From JBMOLL01 sp049325415 (GTDB taxonomy: Bacteria > Bacteroidota > Bacteroidia > Bacteroidales > GCA-2748055): a stretch of DNA of 15,112 nucleotides. The stretch lies in contig JBMOLL010000039.1 in the NCBI GenBank assembly GCA_049325415.1, positions 1 to 15,112 of the forward strand, given 5' to 3'. A program made the position numbers and the translations under genes. The first letter of the stretch is position 1; every line of letters starts with the position of its first letter. This document shows, piece by piece, positions 8,051 through 15,036 of this stretch. The notes under the pieces are model-generated. The model was given only the letters and a program-made list of their open reading frames with translations. It was not told the DNA's origin and did no database searches.

Positions 8051-8518
8051 TCAGCGTGTGTGCGAACCGGCAACACCCTGTTTCTGTTGCCGGAGCTCCT
8101 CAAATTTTTCCTTGACCCGTTTCAGGTCCTCAAAACGGAGGTTGCTGAGGTCGAGGGTCCGTACACTGCCGGGGAGAGAAAGGTCAATCTCAAAGAGGCG
8201 GACGCTTACCGAAGTAATGTCGGCCAGGGCAATGGTTTCCGGTTTTTTCGTGTCAGGCAGGAGGATGCGCAGTTCCCGGTCGTCCCATTCCAGGTAATAC
8301 TTCCTGACGCTCAGGTTGCCGGCGCCCATGAGGATAAAGAGCAGGTCCTGAATGGTAAACAGGACCGAATTCCAGTCGCCCGAGGGGAAGGCCGTGTTAA
8401 AACCATTCAGCAGGGCTTTGATGAGGAGCAGGATCCCGACGAGGGTAAAGAAACTCCCGAAAATAATAAAGAACCGGGAAAAGGGTACGGAGGTCCGGAA
8501 TAGGTTGATGCGGGTCAT
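8051..8518 (-). CDS. Small membrane protein with PH-like C-terminal domain
   Basis: 155 residues from the ATG at 8516-8518. The frame stays open to 8632, but the extra 38 residues are basic and low-complexity and precede a clean start (MTRINLFRTS), so the shorter form is preferred. Two hydrophobic helices are visible (about 15-38, RFFIIFGSFFTLVGILLLIK; about 50-66, LFTIQDLLFILMGAG). A cytoplasmic beta-rich domain follows (YLEWDDRELRILLP, IALADITSVSVRLFEIDL, LDLSNL) and ends in a charged helix (RFEDLKRVKEKFEEL). This is the pattern of bacterial PH-like domains attached to membrane helices. The function is unknown. It converges with the glycosidase gene and has no obvious operon partner. Confidence 0.7.
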   Translation of the reverse strand: MTRINLFRTSVPFSRFFIIFGSFFTLVGILLLIKALLNGFNTAFPSGDWNSVLFTIQDLLFILMGAGNLSVRKYYLEWDDRELRILLPDTKKPETIALADITSVSVRLFEIDLSLPGSVRTLDLSNLRFEDLKRVKEKFEELRQQKQGVAGSHTR

Positions 8519-8791
8519 GACCGGTTTGTTTCGATGGTTAATCAGGTACAAGTTAAGAAATTGTGAGAAAAATGGGCCGGGGAATTTTTTCTTCCGTGTT
8601 GCCTCTTTGCTGCATGTGGGCTTCCTCCACAACGAATATTCCGGAATACCATTGGCGAAATACAGATTGTCGCCCCGGGTTATTTCAGTTATTCTTCCAT
8701 CTGCTTATTTCTGACACTTTATGGAAGAAATTTTCATTCGCTCAAATATTTTATTGACAGATCGTTGCTAAACTTTTTTTTCTTAAATTAT
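8519..8791. other. Intergenic stretch without a recognisable gene
   Basis: AT-rich DNA between the PH-like gene (which reads away to the left) and a relic coding segment. Short open frames here have no protein-like composition. The one distinct feature is a perfect 12-bp palindrome, tattccggaata, at 8637-8648, about 120 bp upstream of the PH-like gene's start. Polypyrimidine runs occur near 8587 and 8774-8783. Confidence 0.6.
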
Positions 8792-8944
8792 TCTTCGAAG
8801 AAAGCCGAATCATCAGAGAAAAGTACGAAGAAGCAGGACTGTGTTTCTATTTCCAGTTCGGAGTTGCAACCTGGTATGTATCTGTATTCTCTGATTGTCG
8901 ATGATACTGAAATAGATACTAAAAGAATGATTTTAACGGAGTAG
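8792..8944 (+). pseudogene. Relic C-terminal sorting domain
   Basis: One frame ending at tag 8942-8944 reads SSELQPGMYLYSLIVDD followed by TEIDTKRMILTE and the stop. This matches the closing strands of T9SS-type C-terminal domains common in Bacteroidota cell-surface and tail-fibre-like proteins, where the pattern is L-x-x-G-x-Y-x-Y-x-L-I-x-D-G-K-x-x-D-T-K-R-M-I-L-T. The clear homology spans about 8843-8941. The 8792-8842 part (SSKKAESSEKSTKKQ) may belong to it or be frameshifted sequence. Upstream there is no cargo domain, no start codon with a leader, and only low-complexity Phe/Leu-rich reading. It is therefore the 3' stump of a lost gene. It ends 15 bp before the next T9SS gene, in the same orientation. 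Confidence 0.65.
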
Positions 8945-8959
8945 TAAAATGGCTTCATT

Positions 8960-9868
8960 ATGAAAAGGCTGATACTTTGTTTACAAATGGTGTTATTATC
9001 CACCTGCATTTATGCACAAAATGAATGGGCACCCATCGGCGCAGTGTGGTATTATGACCGGAATACTGATTATGAATTCGGATATGTGCGGATAGAAAGC
9101 GTAAAAGACAGTTTAGTGCAGGAAAAGACCTGCCGGATATTGTATGTCCGTAAAAGTACCTACCGGACACCGGGTGTCTATGAGACTACTAATCTTGAGC
9201 CGGTTATTACCAGGCAGGAGGGATCTAAAGTATACTATTTTCAGGATGGTCAGTTTCACCTGTTATATGATTTCGATCCACTGGTAGGAGATGTATGGGA
9301 TATCGGTGCCGCGCAGACGGAACCTGATGAATGTTCTGCCGGAAAAGTGATCGTGGACAGTATCCAAACCGTTTCACTCGGTGGTAACATGCTTAAAGCT
9401 ATTTACACGAGTCCGTATGAAAATTCTCCGGTGAGTTATTCAGACAGGATTATTGAAGGTGTGGGTAGCCTGGGCTATCTGCTTCCTTTTTCCACCTGTA
9501 CTCCGCCTCAAGACGGATGGAAGCCGGGCGGACCGATCCGGTGTTATTCATCTGCCGCTTTCAGTTATTCATGGGGGAGTAAAGACTGCGACTATATTAC
9601 GGGAATAAACAAGCCATTTTCCGGGGAGTTTGTGTTTTTGTATCCCAACCCGTTTACGGATAAGCTTCATTTGAAGATCCCGGAAACGGAAAGTGGTTTT
9701 CCTGTACTGTTAACAATCTATTCTCTTGACGGCGAAGTGTTAAGATTAGAAATGCTTTATGATGAATACTGTTCTTACGTCATACAGGATATGGAAAGTG
9801 GCCTGTATATTCTGACAGTTTCAAAAGACCATAAAATTTTATTTTATTCAAAGATGATTAAAAGATGA
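8960..9868 (+). CDS. Secreted T9SS cargo protein, function unknown
   Basis: 302 residues. A Sec signal peptide (1-19, cut after YA) precedes a beta-rich cargo domain (about 20-215) that opens with NEWAPIGAVWYY and carries conserved-looking turns such as IIEGVGSLGYLLP and PIRCYS. At least four cysteines lie in the mature part (DEC, STCTPP, RCY, KDCDY) and could pair in the periplasm. Residues about 222-302 are a T9SS type A sorting domain (FLYPNPFTDKLHLKI, YSLDGEVL, SGLYILTVS, KMIKR). Proteins of this architecture are numerous in Bacteroidota and have no assigned function. Codon and base use are clearly AT-richer than in the carbohydrate genes, suggesting different ancestry. A truncated relative lies at 11528-11993 on the other strand. 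Confidence 0.82.
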   Translation: MKRLILCLQMVLLSTCIYAQNEWAPIGAVWYYDRNTDYEFGYVRIESVKDSLVQEKTCRILYVRKSTYRTPGVYETTNLEPVITRQEGSKVYYFQDGQFHLLYDFDPLVGDVWDIGAAQTEPDECSAGKVIVDSIQTVSLGGNMLKAIYTSPYENSPVSYSDRIIEGVGSLGYLLPFSTCTPPQDGWKPGGPIRCYSSAAFSYSWGSKDCDYITGINKPFSGEFVFLYPNPFTDKLHLKIPETESGFPVLLTIYSLDGEVLRLEMLYDEYCSYVIQDMESGLYILTVSKDHKILFYSKMIKR

Positions 9869-9883
9869 GGCAGAAAGTTTCTC

Positions 9884-9925
9884 AACCTCAACCTTAACCT
9901 TAACCTTAACCTTAACCTCAACTTA
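9884..9925. repeat. 6-bp tandem array, AACCTT type
   Basis: Seven hexamers in phase: aacctc, aacctt four times, aacctc, and aactta as a decayed last unit. The array lies between the convergent T9SS gene and the MscS gene and passes directly into a heptamer array. It resembles a telomere-type microsatellite only in unit size. No chromosome end is implied, since genes continue on both sides. Confidence 0.9.
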
Positions 9926-9952
9926 CTAGTCACTTGTTACTTGTCACTCTTT
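9925..9952. repeat. 7-bp tandem array overlapping the MscS stop codon
   Basis: Four heptamers: actagtc, acttgtt, acttgtc, actcttt. They share the ACTYRTY pattern and strand orientation of the 451-506 array. The array covers the stop codon of the - strand MscS gene (tca at 9944-9946) and its last codons, so the repeat forms the extreme 3' end of a coding sequence. Confidence 0.75.
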
Positions 9953-10840
9953 CCCTTCCCCCATCACCACCTTCCTCGTCGGGTAGGCCAGCCGGATATC
10001 GGGATGCTTCGCGAATTCCTGCAGCACATCCTCCCAGATCCCGTTGGCGGAGGTGCGTCGTTTGCGGGGCTCGCAGATGTAGCGCATGGTGAGCTGCACC
10101 CCGCTTTCCTCGATGGTGGTGTAGACGATGGGGGTGAGGTACTGGTAGAAGATCATGTATTTCTTGCTGGCTTCGCGGATCTTCTGTTCTGCCATGTCGG
10201 AGGTGGCTTCGGCGTTACGGGTGATGATCTGTTCCAGCAGCGTTTTGGCTTTCTGCCAGTTGCTGTCGAAGGTCACCAGCACCTTCATCTCGTTCCAGAT
10301 AAACTGGAAGCCGGCGCTGTAATTAGCCTGGGGAGAGGTGAATACTTTTCCGTTCGGGACGTGGATGATCCGTCCTGTACTCTGGTCGGCATGCACCCAG
10401 TTGCCGATCTCGAGCAGGGAGAACTGGAAGAGGCGGATGTCGATCACATCGCCGGCGTGTTCGCCGATCTGGATGCGGTCGCCGATGGCAAAGGGGTTGC
10501 GCAGCAGGATGAACAGCCAGCCGGCCATGTTCGTGAGCGGGTCCTTCAGGGCGATGGCGAGGCCGGCGGTGAAGAGGCCAAGGAAGGCGCCGAACTGGCG
10601 GATGGCCTTGATCCATACACTCATGATCAGGATCACGGTGAGAAAGCCGATCACGAAGGAGATCGTCCGCTTCCAGGTGTAGCGGGTTTTGGGCTCTTCG
10701 GTGAAGCGCCATACCAGTTTAAGGATCAGGTAACGGAGCGTCCACAGTGCGGCCAGGATGATGACCGAATAAAGGATCTTGGTCTGGTGCAGGGGACTCA
10801 GCCCGAGCGATTCCTCTAAAAAGCGGGTCAGGTTGCTCAT
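9944..10840 (-). CDS. MscS-type mechanosensitive channel
   Basis: 298 residues. Three N-terminal membrane helices lie at about 21-43, 59-77 and 82-103. The third is the Gly/Ala-rich pore helix (FGAFLGLFTAGLAIALKD), followed by the family signature RNPFAIGDRIQIG (114-126) that begins the cytoplasmic beta domain. The C-terminal alpha/beta vestibule domain follows. Length and layout match the small MscS class, inner-membrane channels that open under membrane tension to release solutes during osmotic downshock. Conservation fades at the very end (VVMGEGKE), where the coding sequence runs into heptamer repeats. It is a single-gene unit: upstream lies a repeat island, downstream a convergent gene. 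The family call is strong; the ion preference cannot be read from sequence. Confidence 0.92.
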   Translation of the reverse strand: MSNLTRFLEESLGLSPLHQTKILYSVIILAALWTLRYLILKLVWRFTEEPKTRYTWKRTISFVIGFLTVILIMSVWIKAIRQFGAFLGLFTAGLAIALKDPLTNMAGWLFILLRNPFAIGDRIQIGEHAGDVIDIRLFQFSLLEIGNWVHADQSTGRIIHVPNGKVFTSPQANYSAGFQFIWNEMKVLVTFDSNWQKAKTLLEQIITRNAEATSDMAEQKIREASKKYMIFYQYLTPIVYTTIEESGVQLTMRYICEPRKRRTSANGIWEDVLQEFAKHPDIRLAYPTRKVVMGEGKE

Positions 10841-10885
10841 GATCGTTTGCTTTGAGCAGATAAGTTAAGAAGAATTTTGTAAAGT

Positions 10886-11440
10886 GCCCGCCTTCGCCGG
10901 GGGCTTCGGCAGACGGGCCCACCTTCGCCGGGGGCTTCGGTGGACGGGCCTGCCTTCGCCGGACGCTTCGGCGGACGGAGGACTGATGAGAAGAGTGCAT
11001 TTTGCATTTTACAATTTGCATTTTACAATTTGCATTGTGCTTACTGTTTCTCTGTGTTCCTCCGTGAACTCTGTGCCTCTGTGGTGAGCGGGTGAAACGG
11101 GCCCACCTACGCCGGGGGCTTCGGTGGACGGGCCCACCTACGCCGGAGGCTTCGGTGGACGGTAGACAGATGAGAAGAGTGCATTTTGAATTTTACAATT
11201 TGCATTGCGCATACCGGTTCTCTGTGTTTCTCCGTGTTCTCTGTGCCTCTGTGGTGAGGGGGCGAAACGGGCGCACCTACGCCGGGGGCTTCGGTGGACG
11301 GTAGACAGATGAGAAGAGTGCATTTTGAATTTTACAATTTGCATTGCGCATACCGGTTCTCTGTTTTTCTCCGTGTTCTCTGTGCCTCTGTGGTGAGCGG
11401 GTGAAACGGGCCCACCTACGCCGGGGGCTTCGGTGGGCGG
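10886..11440. repeat. Composite repeat island, 31/14/139-bp units
   Basis: 555 bp with exact modular periods. Three 31-bp GC-rich units (10886-10916, 10917-10947, 10948-10978) are followed by a 153-bp module (10979-11131), one more 31-bp unit (11132-11162) and two 139-bp modules (11163-11301, 11302-11440) that differ at five positions by eye. Each long module contains, in order, gatgagaagagtgcat, a 14-bp AT-rich tract (tttgcattttacaa or variant), a CTCTGTG/CTCCGTG-rich tract ending gcctctgtggtgag, and a closing 31-bp unit. The first module is 14 bp longer because it carries one extra 14-mer. It fills the space between the MscS gene and a truncated T9SS gene. Open frames inside are repeat artefacts. 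Confidence 0.95.
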
Positions 11441-11527
11441 GGGGGAGTCTCAGCCTGCAGTAATCCTTAAAAATTGTACTGTTCAATGTCAGGTAGTAAT
11501 GGACTGACCTTTACCCGAGTTACTGGT

Positions 11528-11993
11528 TCAGTTGCACTTAATTATTTTTCTGACGATGGCAGATTCTTTATTCGTCAGTTCAAGAAAATAGAAACCGGCG
11601 GGCAGATGGCTCAGATCAATACTGATTTCACCTGCCGGGAGCCAGCCACTATGCAGAAGCCTGCCGTTAAGATCGCAGACCCTGTACCGGGCAGGTAGCG
11701 GGAGAGCGCTGCTTAACCGGATGACATCAAAAAACGGAGAAGGATAGACTTCGATCGTTCTTTCCTCAGGAAATCCCCTTCTGGAAAGGTCAAGGACCTG
11801 TTCGCAATCCTGCCGGTTCCAGTCCTGCCAGGGGTAAAAGGGATTGATCGCCGTGTTTTGAAACTCATCCGTATAGCATCTCAGGGGGCCTTTGGTGGTT
11901 CCGTCATAGCTGGGAAACATAAAAAAGGCGTTACCGATGCCTTCAATCACCGGTCCGCCGAATTCAATGGAATACCCGTCACCGCAGTTCCCC
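11528..11993 (-). pseudogene. 5'-truncated T9SS cargo gene fragment
   Basis: An open frame reads from about 11993 down to TGA at 11528-11530. It contains GDGYSIEFGGPVIEGIGN, then PLRCY, QDC, and a T9SS type A domain (VYPSPFFDVIRL, CDLNGRLLHSGWLP, LPAGFYFLELTNK, VRKIIKCN). The order IEG-x-G, P-x-RCY, DC, YP-x-PF, L-x-G and G-x-Y-x-L matches the C-terminal part of the protein at 8960-9868, so the two are relatives. There is no signal peptide and no good start: only a GTG at 11948-11950 lies inside the homologous part. Without a signal peptide the product could not reach T9SS, so this is judged a relic. The frame closes at 12002-12004, within the end of the adjacent FAD oxidoreductase gene. Confidence 0.72.
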
Positions 11994-13589
11994 TCAACCT
12001 TTCAAAGCCCTGTCGGCTGCAAGCTTCCCCGTCAGGATCGACATGGGTACTCCGGCAGGGCTGTAGGCCCACTGTCCGGCCTGGAGGATGCCCGGGATGG
12101 CGGTGTTCACCGACCGGGCAACGCTGATGATGTTATCGACAACGGGTACGGGTCCGTCAAGCGACCATCCCACGATGGCTCCGTCGGTGCTTCCGATCCG
12201 GTTCCGGATGCTCAGCGGGGTGAAGGAAAACTGTTTCAGGATCCTGTCTTTCAGCTGCGGGTACACCGATGCACTCAGAATGGCGATCATCCGTTTTTCG
12301 ATCTCCTTCCGGAACTCTTCATGCCAGCCCGCTTCCTCCACTTTTTTAAACAGGGCATATTCAACGATGATGCTGATGATCAGGCCTGTTTTATTTTCGG
12401 GTACCAGGCTGCTGTCCTTTAATCCGGGAACCGAGATCTCAAAGGTGTTGAATTCCAGGAAACGGTCAAGCCACGACAGGATCTCCTTTTTGTCTTTCGT
12501 GTTCCATTCCTTCAGCAGTTCGCCCAGTTCACCCCGGTGTATGTCCTTCAAACCCTTCCTCGACGGGGTATAGAAGAAATGCCCGTGGGAGATGCCGGTA
12601 AAATACGAAAGCGGCAGATCCACCTCCAGGTAAAGTGAGAACACCGATTCGCAGCCCCTGCTTTCCATGATCCTGCTCCGGGTGTTATCGTAACGGGTCT
12701 TCGTGCTGCCTTTCAGTTCCCCGGTTTCTGTAATCCTGTAGAGGGATTTCAGGTCGGCCGCCCAGATAAGCTGCTCATACGCATAGTTATTCTCATTGCT
12801 GTCGGTCAGAAATTTCTGTGCAGCATTCACCCGGGTGATCGTGGTATCCGGCAGGAGTTCGCCATTGAATTCCAGCACCTTGTCTTTCACGGCTTCCGCC
12901 AGTTTCCCGACGCCCCCGACGGGATAGAAATAATCGAGGTAGAGCGAGAAATAGCTGAGTGCAAAAAAGGCCGGCGTTCCCTTGAAGAAATGCTGGGAGA
13001 TCATGTCGCGGAGCGAGTGAGAGCTGATGATCGTTTCCAGGTAGGGCTCAACCGGGACATTCAGACGGTTGATTTTGCCGATGGTGAAAAGAAACCTCGG
13101 AAGCCAGGGCAGAAGTTTTTTAAAGAGGAAAGCCCTGTCGTTTTTCAGGTCTTTGAACGCCGGGTTTTCAATGCCGTATAGTACATCCAGGTGCTTCATG
13201 ATCTTCCGCATCGTGCGGATGAAGTGATCGATTTCTTTTTCGTTATCGGGGTAAAAGGCGAGCAGCAGCTCACGGTATTCTGCGATACTGCTTTCGTCTT
13301 CAATGTGGATGATCCGGTCTTCAATCCCAACGGAAACCTTGCTGCGCACCACGTCCAGCTTAATATCCAGGTCCTCCAGCATCGGCAGAATGACCCCGGC
13401 ACTTTCCAGGGCACGCACTCCCGCTTCAAAAAGAAAGCCGTCCATGCGGATGGAACTTACCAGTCCGCCGAACTCGCTGTTTTTCTCAATCAGCAGGATC
13501 TTCCTGCCTGCGCGGGCAAGGTAGGCGGCTGCGGTCAGACCGGCAATCCCGCCACCTACAATGATCGTATCGTATTTATTCGTTTCCAT
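11994..13589 (-). CDS. CrtI-like NAD(P)/FAD-dependent oxidoreductase
   Basis: 531 residues. The N-terminal Rossmann dinucleotide fold is textbook: VGGGIAGLTAAAYLARAG (11-28) with the ribose-binding Glu35 in LLIEK, then FGGLVSS. The C-terminal FAD motif GQWAYSPAGVPMSILTGK lies near the end. Size and both motifs fit the phytoene desaturase / carotenoid isomerase / retinol saturase-like group of flavin oxidoreductases. No other carotenoid gene is in view, so the substrate is open; a polyene or other hydrophobic molecule is likely, probably met at the membrane surface. It overlaps the upstream SDR gene by 14 bp and is the last gene of a three-gene operon. Its stop codon abuts the breakpoint of the truncated T9SS fragment. 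Confidence 0.85.
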   Translation of the reverse strand: METNKYDTIIVGGGIAGLTAAAYLARAGRKILLIEKNSEFGGLVSSIRMDGFLFEAGVRALESAGVILPMLEDLDIKLDVVRSKVSVGIEDRIIHIEDESSIAEYRELLLAFYPDNEKEIDHFIRTMRKIMKHLDVLYGIENPAFKDLKNDRAFLFKKLLPWLPRFLFTIGKINRLNVPVEPYLETIISSHSLRDMISQHFFKGTPAFFALSYFSLYLDYFYPVGGVGKLAEAVKDKVLEFNGELLPDTTITRVNAAQKFLTDSNENNYAYEQLIWAADLKSLYRITETGELKGSTKTRYDNTRSRIMESRGCESVFSLYLEVDLPLSYFTGISHGHFFYTPSRKGLKDIHRGELGELLKEWNTKDKKEILSWLDRFLEFNTFEISVPGLKDSSLVPENKTGLIISIIVEYALFKKVEEAGWHEEFRKEIEKRMIAILSASVYPQLKDRILKQFSFTPLSIRNRIGSTDGAIVGWSLDGPVPVVDNIISVARSVNTAIPGILQAGQWAYSPAGVPMSILTGKLAADRALKG

Positions 13590-14550
13590 ACGGTTCCAGT
13601 TTACCCATCTTCAGGCTGAGTTCAAACAGTTCCTTTGCCACCTCACGGTCCTTTGCCGGCGGCGCCGGTTCTTCGAGAGTGGTAAGGTTAAAGAAGCTCC
13701 CGCTGACGGAAGCCAGCTCTCTGGCTGCCCCGAGATAATACAGGGCTTCGGCCGACAGGGAGACCGGCTTCAGCGTCCGGTCGAGGATATTCTTCTTATA
13801 CCACTGGTAAATGCGCCCGTTATCGCGGCCGGTATCCGTTTTAACGGCCCCCGGGTGCATGGCGTTGATGGTCACGCCCGATGACCGGAAATATTCTTCA
13901 AAATAATGCATGGACAGGAGCTGTGCCAGTTTAGCCGAACCGTAGCTTTTTAAGCCGGAATACCGGTGCCTGGAAAAGTTCAGATCGTCGGTCCGCAGCC
14001 CCCACGCGGCAAAGCGATGTCCTTCCGAAGAGACAAGGATGATCCGGGCCCTGTTATCGCTTAGCAGCCTGTTTTTTAACCTGTAGTTTATAATGAAGGA
14101 GGAGAGATGGTTGACCATGAATACCTTTTCGATGCCGTCGGGCGTCAGTTCACGTCGGGTAAGGAAAATCCCGGCATTATGAATGAGTACGTCGATGGGA
14201 CGCTGCAGTTCCAGCAGCTGCGCGGCCACCCGGTGACTTTCCTCAAGGGAGGAAAGATCGGCCAGGAGGTAGTTGCACTGTACCTGGAATTCTTTTTCAA
14301 TTTCTCCCTTCAGTGCTTCCGACTTTTCCCGGTTCCGGTTGATGCAGAGGAGATCGGCCCCTTTTGACGCATACATCCTTGCTGTCGCATAACCGATCCC
14401 GGAGCTGGCCCCGGTAATGACAACCAGTTTGCCCCTGAAATCCTCCTTACAGCTTGCCGGCTCTTTGCGGTTGTTTTTTATCATGGCAAAGATCTCCGGC
14501 CAGGAGTATTCCCTGAAATATTTCACGATCCTTTTTCTGTCCTTTCCCAT
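13576..14550 (-). CDS. Short-chain dehydrogenase/reductase, retinol-dehydrogenase type
   Basis: 324 residues. Cofactor motif TGASSGIG (46-53), NAG (125-127), the catalytic serine in LVSSEGHR (174/175) and Y203-x3-K207 (YGSAK) are all intact, so a working classical SDR is expected. Asn/Arg (INRN, 71-74) after the second strand suggests NADP(H) preference (inference). The long N-terminal extension before the fold (about 40 residues, with KYFREYSWPEIFAMI) and the MHPGAVKTD loop fit the retinol-dehydrogenase / WW-oxidoreductase-like branch, which acts on hydrophobic alcohols, ketones or aldehydes. The start lies 3 bp after the upstream NTF2-like gene's stop, and the end overlaps the FAD oxidoreductase by 14 bp, so translation is probably coupled. 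The substrate is unknown. Confidence 0.88.
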   Translation of the reverse strand: MGKDRKRIVKYFREYSWPEIFAMIKNNRKEPASCKEDFRGKLVVITGASSGIGYATARMYASKGADLLCINRNREKSEALKGEIEKEFQVQCNYLLADLSSLEESHRVAAQLLELQRPIDVLIHNAGIFLTRRELTPDGIEKVFMVNHLSSFIINYRLKNRLLSDNRARIILVSSEGHRFAAWGLRTDDLNFSRHRYSGLKSYGSAKLAQLLSMHYFEEYFRSSGVTINAMHPGAVKTDTGRDNGRIYQWYKKNILDRTLKPVSLSAEALYYLGAARELASVSGSFFNLTTLEEPAPPAKDREVAKELFELSLKMGKLEPYGNE

Positions 14551-14553
14551 ATT

Positions 14554-15030
14554 TTAGCCGAACTTTCTTTTCATGAATCTTCTGTAGGCCTTACCGAACC
14601 TGGGGATGTTGTCGAAAATATCCCCCCAGAGGTCATAGTAGTCCCGCTGGTCCGTTATTTTTCCCTGTTCGTTGATGGTGAGGCGGCTGGCCCCGTAAAG
14701 CACCGAGGCCGGGTACTTTTTGTAGCTGATGGTCATTTCCCATTCTATGAAAAAGTCATTTCCGTTCTGGCACACTTTCAGGAGATCCATCCGGAGGTCG
14801 TTGGACCTGGCGGTAAGGCGTTCGGTCATGGCCCGGAACTCCTCCATTCCCCGGATTTCCTGGACGGTGTCCCGGAATCGGATCGCCTCGTCGTAGTAGG
14901 GCAGGATATGCGACCAGTCGGGTTTCCCGCTGGTATTATAGGTCCTGGCCCATAATTCCTTAACGATGTCCAGCGTAAGCCGGTAGGTTTTCTCCGGCTC
15001 TTTTTCGTTTAGCTGCTTCTCCGCATTCAT
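14554..15030 (-). CDS. NTF2-like (SnoaL-type) protein
   Basis: 158 residues from the ATG at 15028-15030. This start is preferred over an in-frame ATG at 15066 because gagga precedes it by 6 nt, a rare clear Shine-Dalgarno sequence here. The pattern of an N-terminal helix (TLDIVKELWARTYN), then DWSHILPYYDEAIRFRDTVQ, then strands (FFIEWEMTISYKK, SVLYGASRLTINEQGKI) and RDYYDLWGDIF is typical of the cone-shaped NTF2/SnoaL fold, which may be catalytic (isomerase, cyclase) or simply bind a ligand. A basic tail (RRFMKRKFG) ends the protein. It is the first gene of the operon with the SDR and the CrtI-like oxidoreductase, so it probably acts on the same small molecule. The specific reaction cannot be deduced. 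Confidence 0.8.
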   Translation of the reverse strand: MNAEKQLNEKEPEKTYRLTLDIVKELWARTYNTSGKPDWSHILPYYDEAIRFRDTVQEIRGMEEFRAMTERLTARSNDLRMDLLKVCQNGNDFFIEWEMTISYKKYPASVLYGASRLTINEQGKITDQRDYYDLWGDIFDNIPRFGKAYRRFMKRKFG

Positions 15031-15036
15031 GTAAGT

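Noticed and set aside
8060..8503. Plus-strand frame opposite the PH-like gene
   Set aside because: No domain is visible; the - strand product has two membrane helices and a regular beta pattern.
8519..8632. N-terminal extension of the PH-like membrane protein
   Set aside because: The extra residues are basic and without pattern, and a normal start lies at 8518; kept only as a possibility.
8788..8958. Small - strand frame starting MKPFYYSVK with a hydrophobic beginning
   Set aside because: It lies opposite the relic sorting domain, which is far more specific, and it lacks homology-like features beyond a hydrophobic stretch.
9884..9925. Telomere-like array marking a replicon end
   Set aside because: Only seven units, with genes continuing on both sides; best read as a microsatellite.
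9941..10819. Plus-strand frame of 292 codons opposite MscS
   Set aside because: MscS on the - strand has all family hallmarks; this frame starts inside heptamer repeats and has no domain.
10886..11440. Possible CRISPR array
   Set aside because: The 31-bp units are either directly adjacent or separated by repeated, not unique, sequence of 108-122 bp. There are no variable spacers and no cas genes.
10719..11486. Several short open frames in the repeat island on both strands
   Set aside because: Their translations repeat with the DNA units, and in-phase frames exist only because unit lengths preserve them locally; there is no protein-like composition.
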